From the NCBI RefSeq assembly GCF_013009345.1, contig NZ_JABELE010000006.1:139302-203301 (forward strand): DNA of 64,000 nucleotides, read 5' to 3'. Each line of letters starts with the position of its first letter. The first letter of the stretch is position 1. The position numbers were made by a program, and so were the translations under genes. Origin of the DNA: Acinetobacter geminorum (lineage in GTDB: Bacteria; Pseudomonadota; Gammaproteobacteria; Pseudomonadales; Moraxellaceae). This document shows positions 8,246 through 16,734 of this stretch, one piece after another. The notes below the pieces were generated by a model that saw only the letters and a list, made by a program, of their open reading frames with translations, ran no database searches and was not told the DNA's origin.

Positions 8246-9292
8246 TTACTTTTTAGATTTAAAAAACAATTGCAGACTGTATTGATAAAAAAAGCGTGTA
8301 GTGAGAATGACGAAAATTAATCTTGAGAGTTGAAAGGAAACGACGATGGGTACTGCGAGTCCGAGAGCTTTAGCCATCAGTGACATTTCTGCGATGCCTC
8401 CGGGTGAAAGCCCTAAAATCAAGATTTGTTTTTCTGTATGACTTAAATTTACCAGTAATAAAGCAACGCTGATCGATAACGCTAAAGCCAGTAAATTGAA
8501 TATCAGTGTGATTCCAATAAATTTTTTATTTTTCCTTAAAAAGCTAAATGGAAATTTGCTACCTAATGACCAGCCAATACAGACTTGACCAAAGGCAGTA
8601 AACCACTCAGGCAATTTCATCTGAAGTATTCCGCAAAATGACAACAACCCAATAATGGCAAGTGGTCCCAAAATCCAAGCATTCAAAAGATTAAAAAATT
8701 GAAAAACCTGACCCACAAACAGAGCCAGACAAAACAGCAATACAACCTGAAAAAAGCTAAATTGATCCGACACTGGTATCTTTAAACCAGTCCATTCAAC
8801 ATGAAAATAAAGCTCCATAAAAATTGGAACCAGCACAACCAAAATCACAATTCTCAAACTATGGGCAGCAACGACTTTATCGACTTGAGCTTGATATCGT
8901 TCTGCAATATTCACCATTTCACTGGCGCTACCAATCGCAGAAGAAAACCATGCAGTTGCCCAATCCAAGGCATTAACTCGATATTGCAATCCAGCCAGCA
9001 ACGTACCCAACACAAGTGACCATGCCAACCCAATTAGAATAAAGCCCCAATATGCCGCCACTGCCTGTACCAAGGCTGGTGTAAAGTATAAGCCTAAGGC
9101 CATACCAATAATGACCTGCCCTATGCGTCGCCAATGGGGATCACAAGCAAGTGGATGACCAACGCTACCGAACAATAAGGCCGTCAATAGAGGTCCAAGC
9201 AACCAAGGCAAGGGAATATGCAAATATTTGGCAATTAAAGCTCCGACAAGAGCAATTGCTAATCCTTTGAGATTTGAGCTTATTTTTTCCAT
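8246..9292 (-). CDS. AbrB family membrane protein (putative transporter)
   Basis: The ~348-residue polytopic protein has a duplicated membrane domain typical of the AbrB/YjdB-like family: the first repeat begins IPLPWLLGPLLTALLFG and RIGQVIIGMALGLYFTP, and the second has LGPLAIIGLL, QVCIGWSLGSKF and GLSPGGIAEMSLMAKALG. Around ten membrane segments can be counted. Despite the old name AbrB (ammonia monooxygenase regulator), family members behave as membrane proteins and often accompany tripartite tricarboxylate transporters. It follows tctA by 49 bases on the same strand with a perfect hairpin in between. A start at 9304 would put the start codon into that hairpin, so 9292 is preferred. Confidence 0.8.
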   Translation of the reverse strand: MEKISSNLKGLAIALVGALIAKYLHIPLPWLLGPLLTALLFGSVGHPLACDPHWRRIGQVIIGMALGLYFTPALVQAVAAYWGFILIGLAWSLVLGTLLAGLQYRVNALDWATAWFSSAIGSASEMVNIAERYQAQVDKVVAAHSLRIVILVVLVPIFMELYFHVEWTGLKIPVSDQFSFFQVVLLFCLALFVGQVFQFFNLLNAWILGPLAIIGLLSFCGILQMKLPEWFTAFGQVCIGWSLGSKFPFSFLRKNKKFIGITLIFNLLALALSISVALLLVNLSHTEKQILILGLSPGGIAEMSLMAKALGLAVPIVVSFQLSRLIFVILTTRFFYQYSLQLFFKSKK

Positions 9293-9301
9293 AATTCTGA
9301 G

Positions 9302-9333
9302 CAATAATAGTCAACGAATGCTGACTATTATTG
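9302..9333 (-). repeat. Perfect intercistronic hairpin between tctA and abrB
   Basis: CAATAATAGTCA (9302-9313) and its exact inverse TGACTATTATTG (9322-9333) give a 12-bp stem with an 8-base loop. No U-run follows, so it is more likely an mRNA processing or stability element that sets the ratio of TctABC to AbrB than a terminator. Confidence 0.55.
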
Positions 9334-9341
9334 TTGTCCTA

Positions 9342-10841
9342 TTAAGCTTGCTGTTTTTTGATAAACAAGTACTTACGAACGATTGGCAAGATCAATAATA
9401 ATCCTGACATGATCCAAAGTCCTATACTAATGTTACTGCTCCATAAGACATTAAGTTCCCCTTGAGAAATTGAAAGTGCACGGCGCAGATTCGATTCCAT
9501 TAATTCGCCAAGTACAAAACCTAAGATTAATGGAGCTAAGGGAAAATCAAATTTTCTGAGAATATATCCAAACACACCCAAGCCCATACATAACAGCAAG
9601 TCAAAGATATTGCTATGAATAGCATACACACCAACAAAACTTACACTTGCAATGATCGGGATCAAAATGTAATTAGGAATACTCAGCATGCGGGCAAAGA
9701 AGCCTACCAATGGCAAGTTCAATACCAATAGAATGATATTACCCACCATAAGCGATGCAATCAGTGACCACACCAATACAGGTTGCTGAACAAATAACTG
9801 TGGACCTGGTGCGATGTTGTACATAAGCAAGGCGCCCATCATGACCGCTGTCGTTCCCGAGCCCGGCACACCTAGTGTCAACATAGGTACAAATGAACCA
9901 CAAGCCGCTGCGTTATTCGCACTTTCTGGTGCAGCAAGCCCACGTAAGTCACCTTTACCAAACTTGCTATTATCCTTTGCCATTTTACGTTCAGTGGTAT
10001 AGGCCATCGCGCTTGCGACTGTTGCACCTGCTCCAGGAAGAATGCCCAAGAAGAAACCAATCACTGAACTGCGGATAATGGTAGCCAATGAACTGAATAG
10101 TTCTTTAAGATTAAACAAGGTACGTTTGCCTTGCTTCAATGCAACTTTACCAATTGTCGTACGTTCGAGCATTAATAGGATTTCACTTACACTAAATAGG
10201 CCAATAACCAAAGTAGTAAAAGCAATTCCGTCACTTAACCCCACACTGTTAAAGGTAAAGCGATATACACCTGTAATTGCATCCATTCCCACAGTTGAAA
10301 GTGCTAGGCCCATGAGTGCCATAATTAAGGTTTTAAAAGGCTGCGTACTGACCAGACCAGTTAAACACACAATTGCAAAGACCATCAGAGCAAAATATTC
10401 AGCGGGACCAAACGCAATTGCCCATTTCGCCAGTATAGGAGCAAACAAAACAATCCCAATAAAGGCGACAGTACTTCCAACAAAGGAACTGACCGATGAC
10501 AAAGACAATGCAATCCCTGCCTTACCTTGCTGTGCCAATGGATAACCATCTAACGTGGTCATAATGGCCCCAGCATCTCCGGGGACGTTTAACAGAATCG
10601 CTGAAATACGTCCGCCATATTCACAGCCTAAATACACTGCTGCCAATAAAATCAAGGCACTATCTACGGGTAAACCCAAAGCGTAAGCAAACGGCAATAA
10701 AATTGCCACACCATTAATTGGACCTAAACCCGGTAATAAGCCAACAATTGTTCCAATAAATGCGCCAATCAAAGCAATTAAAAGATTCTGTGGTTGTAAA
10801 GCAACCTCAAACCCCATCATTAAAAAACTTAATACATCCAT
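9342..10841 (-). CDS. tctA: Tripartite tricarboxylate transporter large membrane subunit TctA
   Basis: The 499-residue protein has the expected length and motifs of TctA: GAFIGTIVGLLPGLGPINGVAILLPF at the N-terminus, then GGRISAILLNVPGDAGAIMTTLDGYP, and in the second half GFFLGILPGAGATVASAMAY and AAACGSFVPMLTLGVPGSGTTAVMMG (each quoted piecewise; the GxxxGxLPGxG motifs are the family signature). About twelve membrane helices are expected. It forms the ion-driven channel that takes solute from the TctC binding protein. It follows tctB with a 12-base gap, so tctC-tctB-tctA are co-transcribed. Confidence 0.93.
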   Translation of the reverse strand: MDVLSFLMMGFEVALQPQNLLIALIGAFIGTIVGLLPGLGPINGVAILLPFAYALGLPVDSALILLAAVYLGCEYGGRISAILLNVPGDAGAIMTTLDGYPLAQQGKAGIALSLSSVSSFVGSTVAFIGIVLFAPILAKWAIAFGPAEYFALMVFAIVCLTGLVSTQPFKTLIMALMGLALSTVGMDAITGVYRFTFNSVGLSDGIAFTTLVIGLFSVSEILLMLERTTIGKVALKQGKRTLFNLKELFSSLATIIRSSVIGFFLGILPGAGATVASAMAYTTERKMAKDNSKFGKGDLRGLAAPESANNAAACGSFVPMLTLGVPGSGTTAVMMGALLMYNIAPGPQLFVQQPVLVWSLIASLMVGNIILLVLNLPLVGFFARMLSIPNYILIPIIASVSFVGVYAIHSNIFDLLLCMGLGVFGYILRKFDFPLAPLILGFVLGELMESNLRRALSISQGELNVLWSSNISIGLWIMSGLLLILPIVRKYLFIKKQQA

Positions 10842-10853
10842 AGCGGGTCATCC

Positions 10854-11300
10854 TTAACCAAAAAATCCAAGTGGTAACGGCACATCCAAGAAACGGTCAA
10901 ACATATAGTAGGTACTCATGCTCAGTACCAAACCTGTCACCAAAACCGGTATGGTTTTGCCATGGAAAAGTTTGCCCACTGCAATGGTCATCAACAGGGT
11001 TGCAACAATAAAGCCTAGCCATTCAAAAACTAATGCATATAGCGTTAAAGCCACCGCACATAACGCTAACTTAACGACTAGATGTTTTGTCCATCCCAAT
11101 TCCACGGGCTCAAACATAATGGCCGGTCGAATAGTGAGATACGCTGCACTCGCTGTAATTAAGCCCATTAATAAAATAGGAAAAGCTTTAGGGCCCACTG
11201 GATCGTAGGAAATTGGGGCTTCAAAATTGCTCGCATAAATCAACAAAAATAACCCACAAACCGTAATAATGGCGGTAAGAATCCGTTCAGATTTCATCAT
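10854..11300 (-). CDS. tctB: Tripartite tricarboxylate transporter small membrane subunit TctB
   Basis: The 148-residue protein has four predicted membrane helices (about residues 8-24, 38-57, 76-95 and 98-140 split in two) and the YDPVGPKAFPILLM segment common to TctB proteins. TctB is the poorly conserved small subunit that works with TctA. The ATG at 11300 is followed at once by a second ATG; a GAGGAT ribosome site precedes them. It lies between tctC and tctA with short gaps, which supports the assignment more than the sequence alone. Confidence 0.88.
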   Translation of the reverse strand: MMKSERILTAIITVCGLFLLIYASNFEAPISYDPVGPKAFPILLMGLITASAAYLTIRPAIMFEPVELGWTKHLVVKLALCAVALTLYALVFEWLGFIVATLLMTIAVGKLFHGKTIPVLVTGLVLSMSTYYMFDRFLDVPLPLGFFG

Positions 11301-11354
11301 CTATCCTCAGAAAAAAACTGAGCTGAAAAATAGCTTCTCAACCCAGCCGATTTG

Positions 11355-12347
11355 TTATTGTGATAATTTATATTCTTGCGATAACTGCCGCATTTCCGCG
11401 GTTTGTTTATAAACATAAGCAGTGAGTTCTTCACCTGTCAGCTGAAATGGGAGTAGATCCTGATTTTCACGGACTGCATCAAATTTCTGGTTAGCCATCA
11501 TTTTATCGAAGGCATTTTTCCACCAACCATAAGCTTCATCACTGACCTTTGGTCCCATATAGAAACCACGAATCACCGGCCACTCAATGTCATAGCCTTG
11601 CTCTTTTGCAGTAGGTAATTTTGAGAACTTTCCGTCTAAACGCTTGTTAGCAAAAACTGCCAATACCCGAATATCACCAGACTCTAGGTATGAACTGATT
11701 TCACTAATATTGCCTACCCCAACTTGAATATGCTGCCCCAGTAATGAAGTCAGCACTTCCCCACCGCCTTCAAGTGCAACAAATCTTAAATCGGCAGGAC
11801 TAATACCTGCTTTTTTTGCCAACATTGCTGTTTGCATCCAGTCTTGACCACCCACACTTCCGGCACCACCAAAGCTAAGTGCTTTTGGGTTTTCTCGGAG
11901 TGCTTTCATCAAGTCATCAAGGTTTTTCAATGGTGAGTCTTTATGTACCGAAACCAGACCATAATCGACGGCGACGCCAGACAACCATTTCACATCTTTT
12001 TCAGTGAAGTGTCCGAATTTTCCTTGTGCTAAGTTCAAGAGTGAACCAGTGGAAAATGCAACCACGGCATTATTATTCGCAGGATCACTGTTTACGATCT
12101 TATTATAGGCTACGGCACCTACCCCACCCGGCATATAGGTTACGCGTATTGGATCTTTGAGCTGGTCTGTTTGTTTAAAGCCAGATTGAATCAGTTTACA
12201 GGTCATATCAAACCCGCCACCCGGCTTAGCTGGGGCTATACATTCCGGACGTTTTGGCTGACCCGCCTCTTTAGAAGCATTTCCTGAACCACACCCAGCC
12301 ATTGTCACACTGACGCATGTTAATGCGAGTAAAGTTAAATTTTTCAT
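11355..12347 (-). CDS. tctC: Tripartite tricarboxylate transporter binding protein TctC (lipoprotein form)
   Basis: The 330-residue protein is a periplasmic solute receptor of the TctC/Bug family. After a lipoprotein signal with the lipobox MAGC (acyl cysteine 19), the receptor shows PAKPGGGFDMTCKLIQSG, TYMPGGVGAVAYN, AFSTGSLLNLAQG and LSFGGAGSVGGQDW, which form the ligand cleft, and the typical C-terminal AYVYKQTAEMRQLS. Most Bug proteins are soluble; lipid anchoring is a variation. The Asp in GGGFDMT usually contacts the ligand carboxylates. As first gene of tctCBA it should be the most highly expressed. Ligand likely a tricarboxylate by context. Confidence 0.92.
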   Translation of the reverse strand: MKNLTLLALTCVSVTMAGCGSGNASKEAGQPKRPECIAPAKPGGGFDMTCKLIQSGFKQTDQLKDPIRVTYMPGGVGAVAYNKIVNSDPANNNAVVAFSTGSLLNLAQGKFGHFTEKDVKWLSGVAVDYGLVSVHKDSPLKNLDDLMKALRENPKALSFGGAGSVGGQDWMQTAMLAKKAGISPADLRFVALEGGGEVLTSLLGQHIQVGVGNISEISSYLESGDIRVLAVFANKRLDGKFSKLPTAKEQGYDIEWPVIRGFYMGPKVSDEAYGWWKNAFDKMMANQKFDAVRENQDLLPFQLTGEELTAYVYKQTAEMRQLSQEYKLSQ

Positions 12348-12512
12348 GTTACATACATCCTTATAACGTTTGCTCTATTCATATTTTGATTTTTACCAAT
12401 CTCCATAATCGACCTCCTTGGCACAATCATGCTTATTGGTTTTTAGTTTTGGTCTTATGTTTGAAATGCGCTTTTCACAGCGAACTTCAGTAATGCAGCG
12501 TTACTATAAAAA

Positions 12513-12692
12513 TTACGAATCAATCGTCTGAAAGAAATAGCTAAGGAGAGGGAAAGTTAGGACAATCACCAGATCTATAATGAGAATTAAAACCTTTGCA
12601 GAAATATCTAAGAATGCTACGGTTAAATAATACTGATGAATAACAATAAGATAGTAAAAAATAATCCATTGTGTTGTCTTTTGCATATCCAT
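12513..12692 (-). CDS. Possible small hydrophobic membrane protein (59 residues)
   Basis: An ATG at 12692 opens a 59-codon frame ending in TAA at 12513. The product has two hydrophobic stretches (about residues 8-28 and 34-54) separated by DISAK, as in small two-helix membrane proteins. It is on the same strand as tctC, 165 bases upstream. No strong ribosome site is seen (only a weak AT-rich region), and no family is recognised, so it may be a chance frame. AT-rich codons alone can make hydrophobic residues. Confidence 0.25.
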   Translation of the reverse strand: MDMQKTTQWIIFYYLIVIHQYYLTVAFLDISAKVLILIIDLVIVLTFPLLSYFFQTIDS

Positions 12693-13198
12693 GCTATGGG
12701 TAACGTTTAATGTTCAAATAAATAACCCTGTTTACCCAATCTTCCCTTCTGATCAAATGAGCGAAATACTCATATATTTTTCCAATAGTTATTGAATCAG
12801 TTAATCTTCTTCATAATTTGAAAATCCATCATATTTTTTAATGCATCATGCATTTAATGCTCTCCTTTTCTCATTTGAAAAGATTAAAGCACAGATCAAG
12901 AAAACATCGTGATACCAATAAATTAAAGGGGGCATTAGTAAAATTAAATAGGTTAAAACTCTAAGAAAAGAGAATGGGAGAGACTGAAAATTTAAGGGTA
13001 AATTTATCGTAATAATAAATAAAAGTTAGAGGAGAAATTTTAATATTAAAGTTGAAAAAGATCGTTTTTATTGTTTTTAGAATATCAAATTAAAGATCTT
13101 TTTTATGGATTGCTGTTAATATTAAAGCACATGATAGATTTCCCAATCCTTCATATCTGTACAAATTAAATCAAGGATGATGAGCGAACACATTTATT
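12693..13198. other. AT-rich gap between tct genes and lysR
   Basis: About 500 bases of AT-rich DNA precede the plus-strand LysR gene. Together with 12348-12512 it must hold the divergent promoters of tctCBA and lysR. I see no gene, tRNA or strong hairpin in it. Confidence 0.4.
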
Positions 13199-14128
13199 AT
13201 GGAAATCAAACAAATAAAGTATTTTTTGACTGTGGTTGAAGCAGGTAGTATTGGTAAAGCTGCCCAAAAACTCGATGTGGGTGCTTCTGCTATTAGCCAG
13301 CAAATTAGTAAATTAGAACAAGAGCTAAGCATTCGCCTATTACAGCGTAATGCCTTTGGTGTAACCCCTACTCCAGCAGGTCTCGCCTTTTTAAAACATT
13401 CTCAACTTATTTTACGTCAAGTGAACTTCGCGGTAGATGCTGCTCATTCTGCACGACTATCTGGACATGTCAGCCTTGGCTTTCCACCGACCATTACTGC
13501 TTTGATTGGTATCCCTTTAATGAAACTAATGTCTGAACGTTACCCAGATATTCGTTTAGAGATTGTGGAAACGCTATCGGGTAATCTAATTCAATCCATT
13601 AACTCCCGTCAGCTCGATATCGCCATTATTTTTACCAATGAAATTGATAAACAGTGGTCGATTCAACCCTTGGTACGCGAGCAAATGTATTTAATGGCAC
13701 GCAAGGAAGTGCTAGAAGAATATGGTCTTGCCGATTGCATCAAAAGTGGTGTGATTCAGTCTCAACAAATTGGAGACCTTCCTTTAGTACTACCACGTCA
13801 ACGCCATAGCTTAAGAAAGTTGCTTGAGCACAAGATTGGTCAGCTTAATGTCGTCTATGAAATTGATGGCCTACACTTACTCATGGACAGTCTAATTCAC
13901 CTCGACCTTGCCAGTGTCCGCCCAGGTAGCGCTTGTCTACAAGAGTACAAACATAAGCTTCAATTACTCAAGTTAATAGACCCTGAAGTTGAACGAATCA
14001 ATTACTTGGTAAGCCTTGCCGAAGAAGAATTATCACCTGCCGCACTTGCCGCAAAGTCAGCCATTAAGGCTTGCGTGAAAGATTTGATTCAAAACCAGAT
14101 TTGGCCATGTTCGGAAATTATTTTATAA
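13199..14128 (+). CDS. LysR family regulator, paralogue of the TcuR-like regulator at 16735
   Basis: The 309-residue protein has the LysR helix-turn-helix in the first 65 residues (GSIGKAAQKLDVGASAISQQ) and a ligand domain from about residue 90. It aligns without visible gaps along its full length to the LysR protein at 16735-17664, which has exactly the same length; shared blocks include QQISKLE, ELSIRLLQR, PTPAGLAF, YEIDGLHLLM and EERLSP-like EEELSPA. It is divergent from tctCBA and precedes tcuC, so it probably controls the uptake genes in response to a tricarboxylate. Start ATG at 13199. Confidence 0.88.
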   Translation: MEIKQIKYFLTVVEAGSIGKAAQKLDVGASAISQQISKLEQELSIRLLQRNAFGVTPTPAGLAFLKHSQLILRQVNFAVDAAHSARLSGHVSLGFPPTITALIGIPLMKLMSERYPDIRLEIVETLSGNLIQSINSRQLDIAIIFTNEIDKQWSIQPLVREQMYLMARKEVLEEYGLADCIKSGVIQSQQIGDLPLVLPRQRHSLRKLLEHKIGQLNVVYEIDGLHLLMDSLIHLDLASVRPGSACLQEYKHKLQLLKLIDPEVERINYLVSLAEEELSPAALAAKSAIKACVKDLIQNQIWPCSEIIL

Positions 14129-14405
14129 AGAGTCATTAATTTTATTAAATACCTAATTAATTTTGCCCTCTCACTCCCTCCTGCTTTTTGAGATTACATT
14201 TTCGTCCGAATGATAAGTGGTTTGCTGCTTATCGAAATATAGATGTGTAGTTTGAACTGGAAACAAGGCATCACATTTTCTGCAAAGGACCTCGCTAAAT
14301 CTCATCTCTAACCCATTTGCTCTTTAGATTTATTGATTGAATCAATTTAGGTCCAGCCTCGAAAATCGTGAATGTTTCCATTTTGTCAGGCCAAGGAGGT
14401 CTCCA

Positions 14406-15716
14406 ATGGATGTCGTGAATAACCGTAGGGCTACTTTTAAAAAAATATTAAATGTAACAAGTGGCAACTTTTTAGAGCAGTACGACTTTTTTCTTTTTGG
14501 TTTCTATGCCACTTATATCGCGGCAAAATTTTTCCACTCTGAAAATGAATATGTCTCTTTAATGATGACATTTACCGTATTTGCTGCGGGTTTTCTGATG
14601 CGTCCTCTCGGCGCTATTTTCTTGGGCGCTTATGTCGACAGAGTTGGTCGACGTAAGGGTCTTATTGTTACTTTAAGTCTTATGGCCATCGGAACCATCT
14701 TAATTACCTTTGTACCAGGTTATGAAACCATAGGTATTATTGCCCCGATTTTGGTGGTGATTGGACGTCTATTACAAGGCTTCTCGGCAGGTGTTGAATC
14801 TGGCGGTGTTTCTATTTATCTAGCAGAAATTGCAACAGATAAAAATCGCGGATTTATCACAAGCTGGCAGTCTGGCAGCCAACAAGTTGCTGTTGTGTTT
14901 GCTGCATTACTTGGCTACTGGCTCAACACCATCTTAACTACGGCTCAAGTGGGTGAATGGGGCTGGCGTATTCCGTTCTTGATCGGTTGTTTGATTATTC
15001 CGTTAATCTTCTTGTTCCGTCGTACTTTAGAGGAAACTGAAGACTTTAAATCGCAAAAGACCCATCCTTCAACAAAAGAAATTTTTAGCACACTGGCGAG
15101 CAACTGGCGCATCGTCCTTGCAGGCATGATGATGAGTGCAATGACGACGACCACGTTCTACTTTATTACGGTTTACACCACAGTGTATGCAAAACGTAAT
15201 TTAGAAATGTCAGTAACAGACAGCCTTTTAGCAACAGTGTTTGTTGGTTTGTCTAATTTCTTCTGGTTACCAATGGGTGGTTTGCTTTCAGACAAAATTG
15301 GTCGCCGTCCAGTTCTAGTCGGTATTACCACACTTGCTCTCTTTACAAGTTATCCAGTTTTAAATTGGTTAGTGAGCAACATTAGCTTCTCAAACCTTCT
15401 AATTACGCTTGCTTACTTCTCGTTCTTCTTTGGTATGTACAACGGAACCATGGTCGCAACGCTTGCAGAAGTGATGCCGAAACGTGTGCGTACAGTTGGT
15501 TTTTCTTTAGCCTTCAGCCTTGCAGCCGCTATTTTTGGTGGTATGACCCCAATGGCTTGTACCTTCCTTGTCGAAAACACAGGCAACCCAAGTACCCCTG
15601 CTTTCTGGCTCATGCTTGCTGCGGTCTGTAGCCTCATCTCAAGCTTGTATCTATGCCGGGGTTCTAAACAGAAAAATACTGACGCGATTGCTGAACCTGC
15701 AAAAATTAGCGCTTAA
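14406..15716 (+). CDS. tcuC: MFS tricarballylate/citrate-proton symporter TcuC
   Basis: The 436-residue, twelve-helix transporter belongs to the metabolite:H+ symporter group of the major facilitator superfamily. It starts with FLEQYDFFLFGFYATYIA, has the loop motif GAYVDRVGRRKGL between helices 2 and 3, RLLQGFSAGVESGG in helix 4, and a second GRR motif (SDKIGRRPVL). The length equals Salmonella TcuC (about 434). The ATG at 14406 has a perfect AAGGAGGT six bases upstream, so the longer frame from 14337 is not used. It is grouped with tcuA and tcuB and would bring tricarballylate, aconitate or citrate through the inner membrane. Confidence 0.87.
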   Translation: MDVVNNRRATFKKILNVTSGNFLEQYDFFLFGFYATYIAAKFFHSENEYVSLMMTFTVFAAGFLMRPLGAIFLGAYVDRVGRRKGLIVTLSLMAIGTILITFVPGYETIGIIAPILVVIGRLLQGFSAGVESGGVSIYLAEIATDKNRGFITSWQSGSQQVAVVFAALLGYWLNTILTTAQVGEWGWRIPFLIGCLIIPLIFLFRRTLEETEDFKSQKTHPSTKEIFSTLASNWRIVLAGMMMSAMTTTTFYFITVYTTVYAKRNLEMSVTDSLLATVFVGLSNFFWLPMGGLLSDKIGRRPVLVGITTLALFTSYPVLNWLVSNISFSNLLITLAYFSFFFGMYNGTMVATLAEVMPKRVRTVGFSLAFSLAAAIFGGMTPMACTFLVENTGNPSTPAFWLMLAAVCSLISSLYLCRGSKQKNTDAIAEPAKISA

Positions 15717-15807
15717 AACAACTACTACTTAACCTGAAATTTTAATGAACAGTACGGCAGATCTTAAATCTCCGTACTGTGTTCTCCTGTCATTAAAGCG
15801 AGATACT

Positions 15808-16602
15808 ATGAAAAAGTCCCCTATCTTCATGACCATTTGCCTAGCTAGTGCTGGCTTAGGCTCAACTCTTGCTAACGCAGATACTATAGAAGTAATTAGC
15901 TCAGGTGGTTTTTATTCATCTATGGAAAAGCTCATTCCATTATTTGAAAAACAAACAGGCCATACCGTGCATCTCTCGTCTGGTTCATCAATGGGTGCAT
16001 CACCGACTGCAATTCCAAATCGACTCGATCGTGGTGAACGTTTTGATGTGGTGGTCTTGGCTGCTCCTGAACTCAACAAGCTCGCAGAAAAGGGTTATGT
16101 AGACCCAAATTCACAAAGTGCATTAGTGAATTCAAGCATTGGTATGGCTGTGCCTAAAGGTGCACCAAAACCAGATATTAGCTCTGCGGCAAAATTTGAA
16201 AAAGTTTTATTAAATGCCAAGCACATCGGCTATTCAGCAAGTGCGAGCGGTACGCATCTTGAAAAAGATGTTTTCCCAAGCTTCCCGCCTGTCAAGTACA
16301 AAGTAATTTCGAGTAAGGCAGAAAAAGTAGTTGGTGATCGCGTTGCAAAACGTATCGCCGAAGGCCAGTTTGATATTGGTTTCCAGCAAATTAGTGAAAT
16401 CAAACCTTTTACAGGCAAATATGGTCAAGTTGAATTAGTCGGCCCAATCCCTGCACCTTATCAAAAAGTGACGGTATTTGCGGCAGGCATTGGTAAAAAC
16501 TCGGAACATGCAAAAGTCGCAAAAGAGTTAATTAAATTTGTGAAATCGCCACAAGCAACACAAATTATTGAAGAACAGGGTCTTGAGCAGGTTAAAGAAT
16601 AA
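15808..16602 (+). CDS. Periplasmic ModA-like protein, probable aconitate isomerase
   Basis: The 264-residue protein has a signal peptide (MKKSPIFMTICLASAGLGST then LANA) and the fold of the molybdate-binding ModA family: VISSGGFYSSMEKLIPLFE, SSGSSMGASPTAIPNRLDRGE and FDVVVLAAPELNKL. There is no ABC permease or ATPase gene nearby. Periplasmic aconitate isomerase from Pseudomonas, which interconverts trans- and cis-aconitate, is a ModA-like protein of about 262 residues with a signal peptide. Size, fold and the tcu neighbourhood all fit that enzyme. The assignment is inference; an orphan sensor or binding protein is the alternative. Start by the ATG at 15808 that fits the signal peptide. Confidence 0.72.
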   Translation: MKKSPIFMTICLASAGLGSTLANADTIEVISSGGFYSSMEKLIPLFEKQTGHTVHLSSGSSMGASPTAIPNRLDRGERFDVVVLAAPELNKLAEKGYVDPNSQSALVNSSIGMAVPKGAPKPDISSAAKFEKVLLNAKHIGYSASASGTHLEKDVFPSFPPVKYKVISSKAEKVVGDRVAKRIAEGQFDIGFQQISEIKPFTGKYGQVELVGPIPAPYQKVTVFAAGIGKNSEHAKVAKELIKFVKSPQATQIIEEQGLEQVKE

Positions 16603-16610
16603 AAGCTCTA

Positions 16611-16641
16611 AAAGGCAACATCTTGAGGTGATGTTGCCTTT
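16611..16641 (+). terminator. Hairpin terminator after the aconitate-isomerase-like gene
   Basis: AAAGGCAACATC (16611-16622) pairs with GATGTTGCCTTT (16630-16641) around a 7-base loop, beginning nine bases after the stop codon. The T-rich end of the stem supports rho-independent termination of the tcuC transcript. Confidence 0.75.
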
Positions 16642-16675
16642 ACTCTATTGCCAGTTTACTCAAAGCAATAGAGTA
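16641..16675. promoter_or_regulatory. Perfect 11-bp dyad upstream of the second lysR gene
   Basis: TACTCTATTGC (16641-16651) and GCAATAGAGTA (16665-16675) are exact inverse copies with a 13-base spacer, 60 bases upstream of the LysR start codon. LysR proteins bind dyads with such spacing in their own promoters, so this is a candidate autoregulatory site. It directly abuts the preceding terminator and could also be a second stem of it. Confidence 0.4.
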
Positions 16676-16734
16676 AAAACTATAGCGACAAACCAGTGTA
16701 GAATTAATCCATAAAGGTTAATGTAGTATTTGCC

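Noticed and set aside
10042..10545. 167-codon plus-strand frame
   Set aside because: Lies entirely antisense to tctA, with no ribosome site and a basic, low-information composition.
15808..16602. Molybdate ABC transporter receptor ModA
   Set aside because: No modB or modC nearby and the gene is embedded in the tcu locus; aconitate isomerase fits better.
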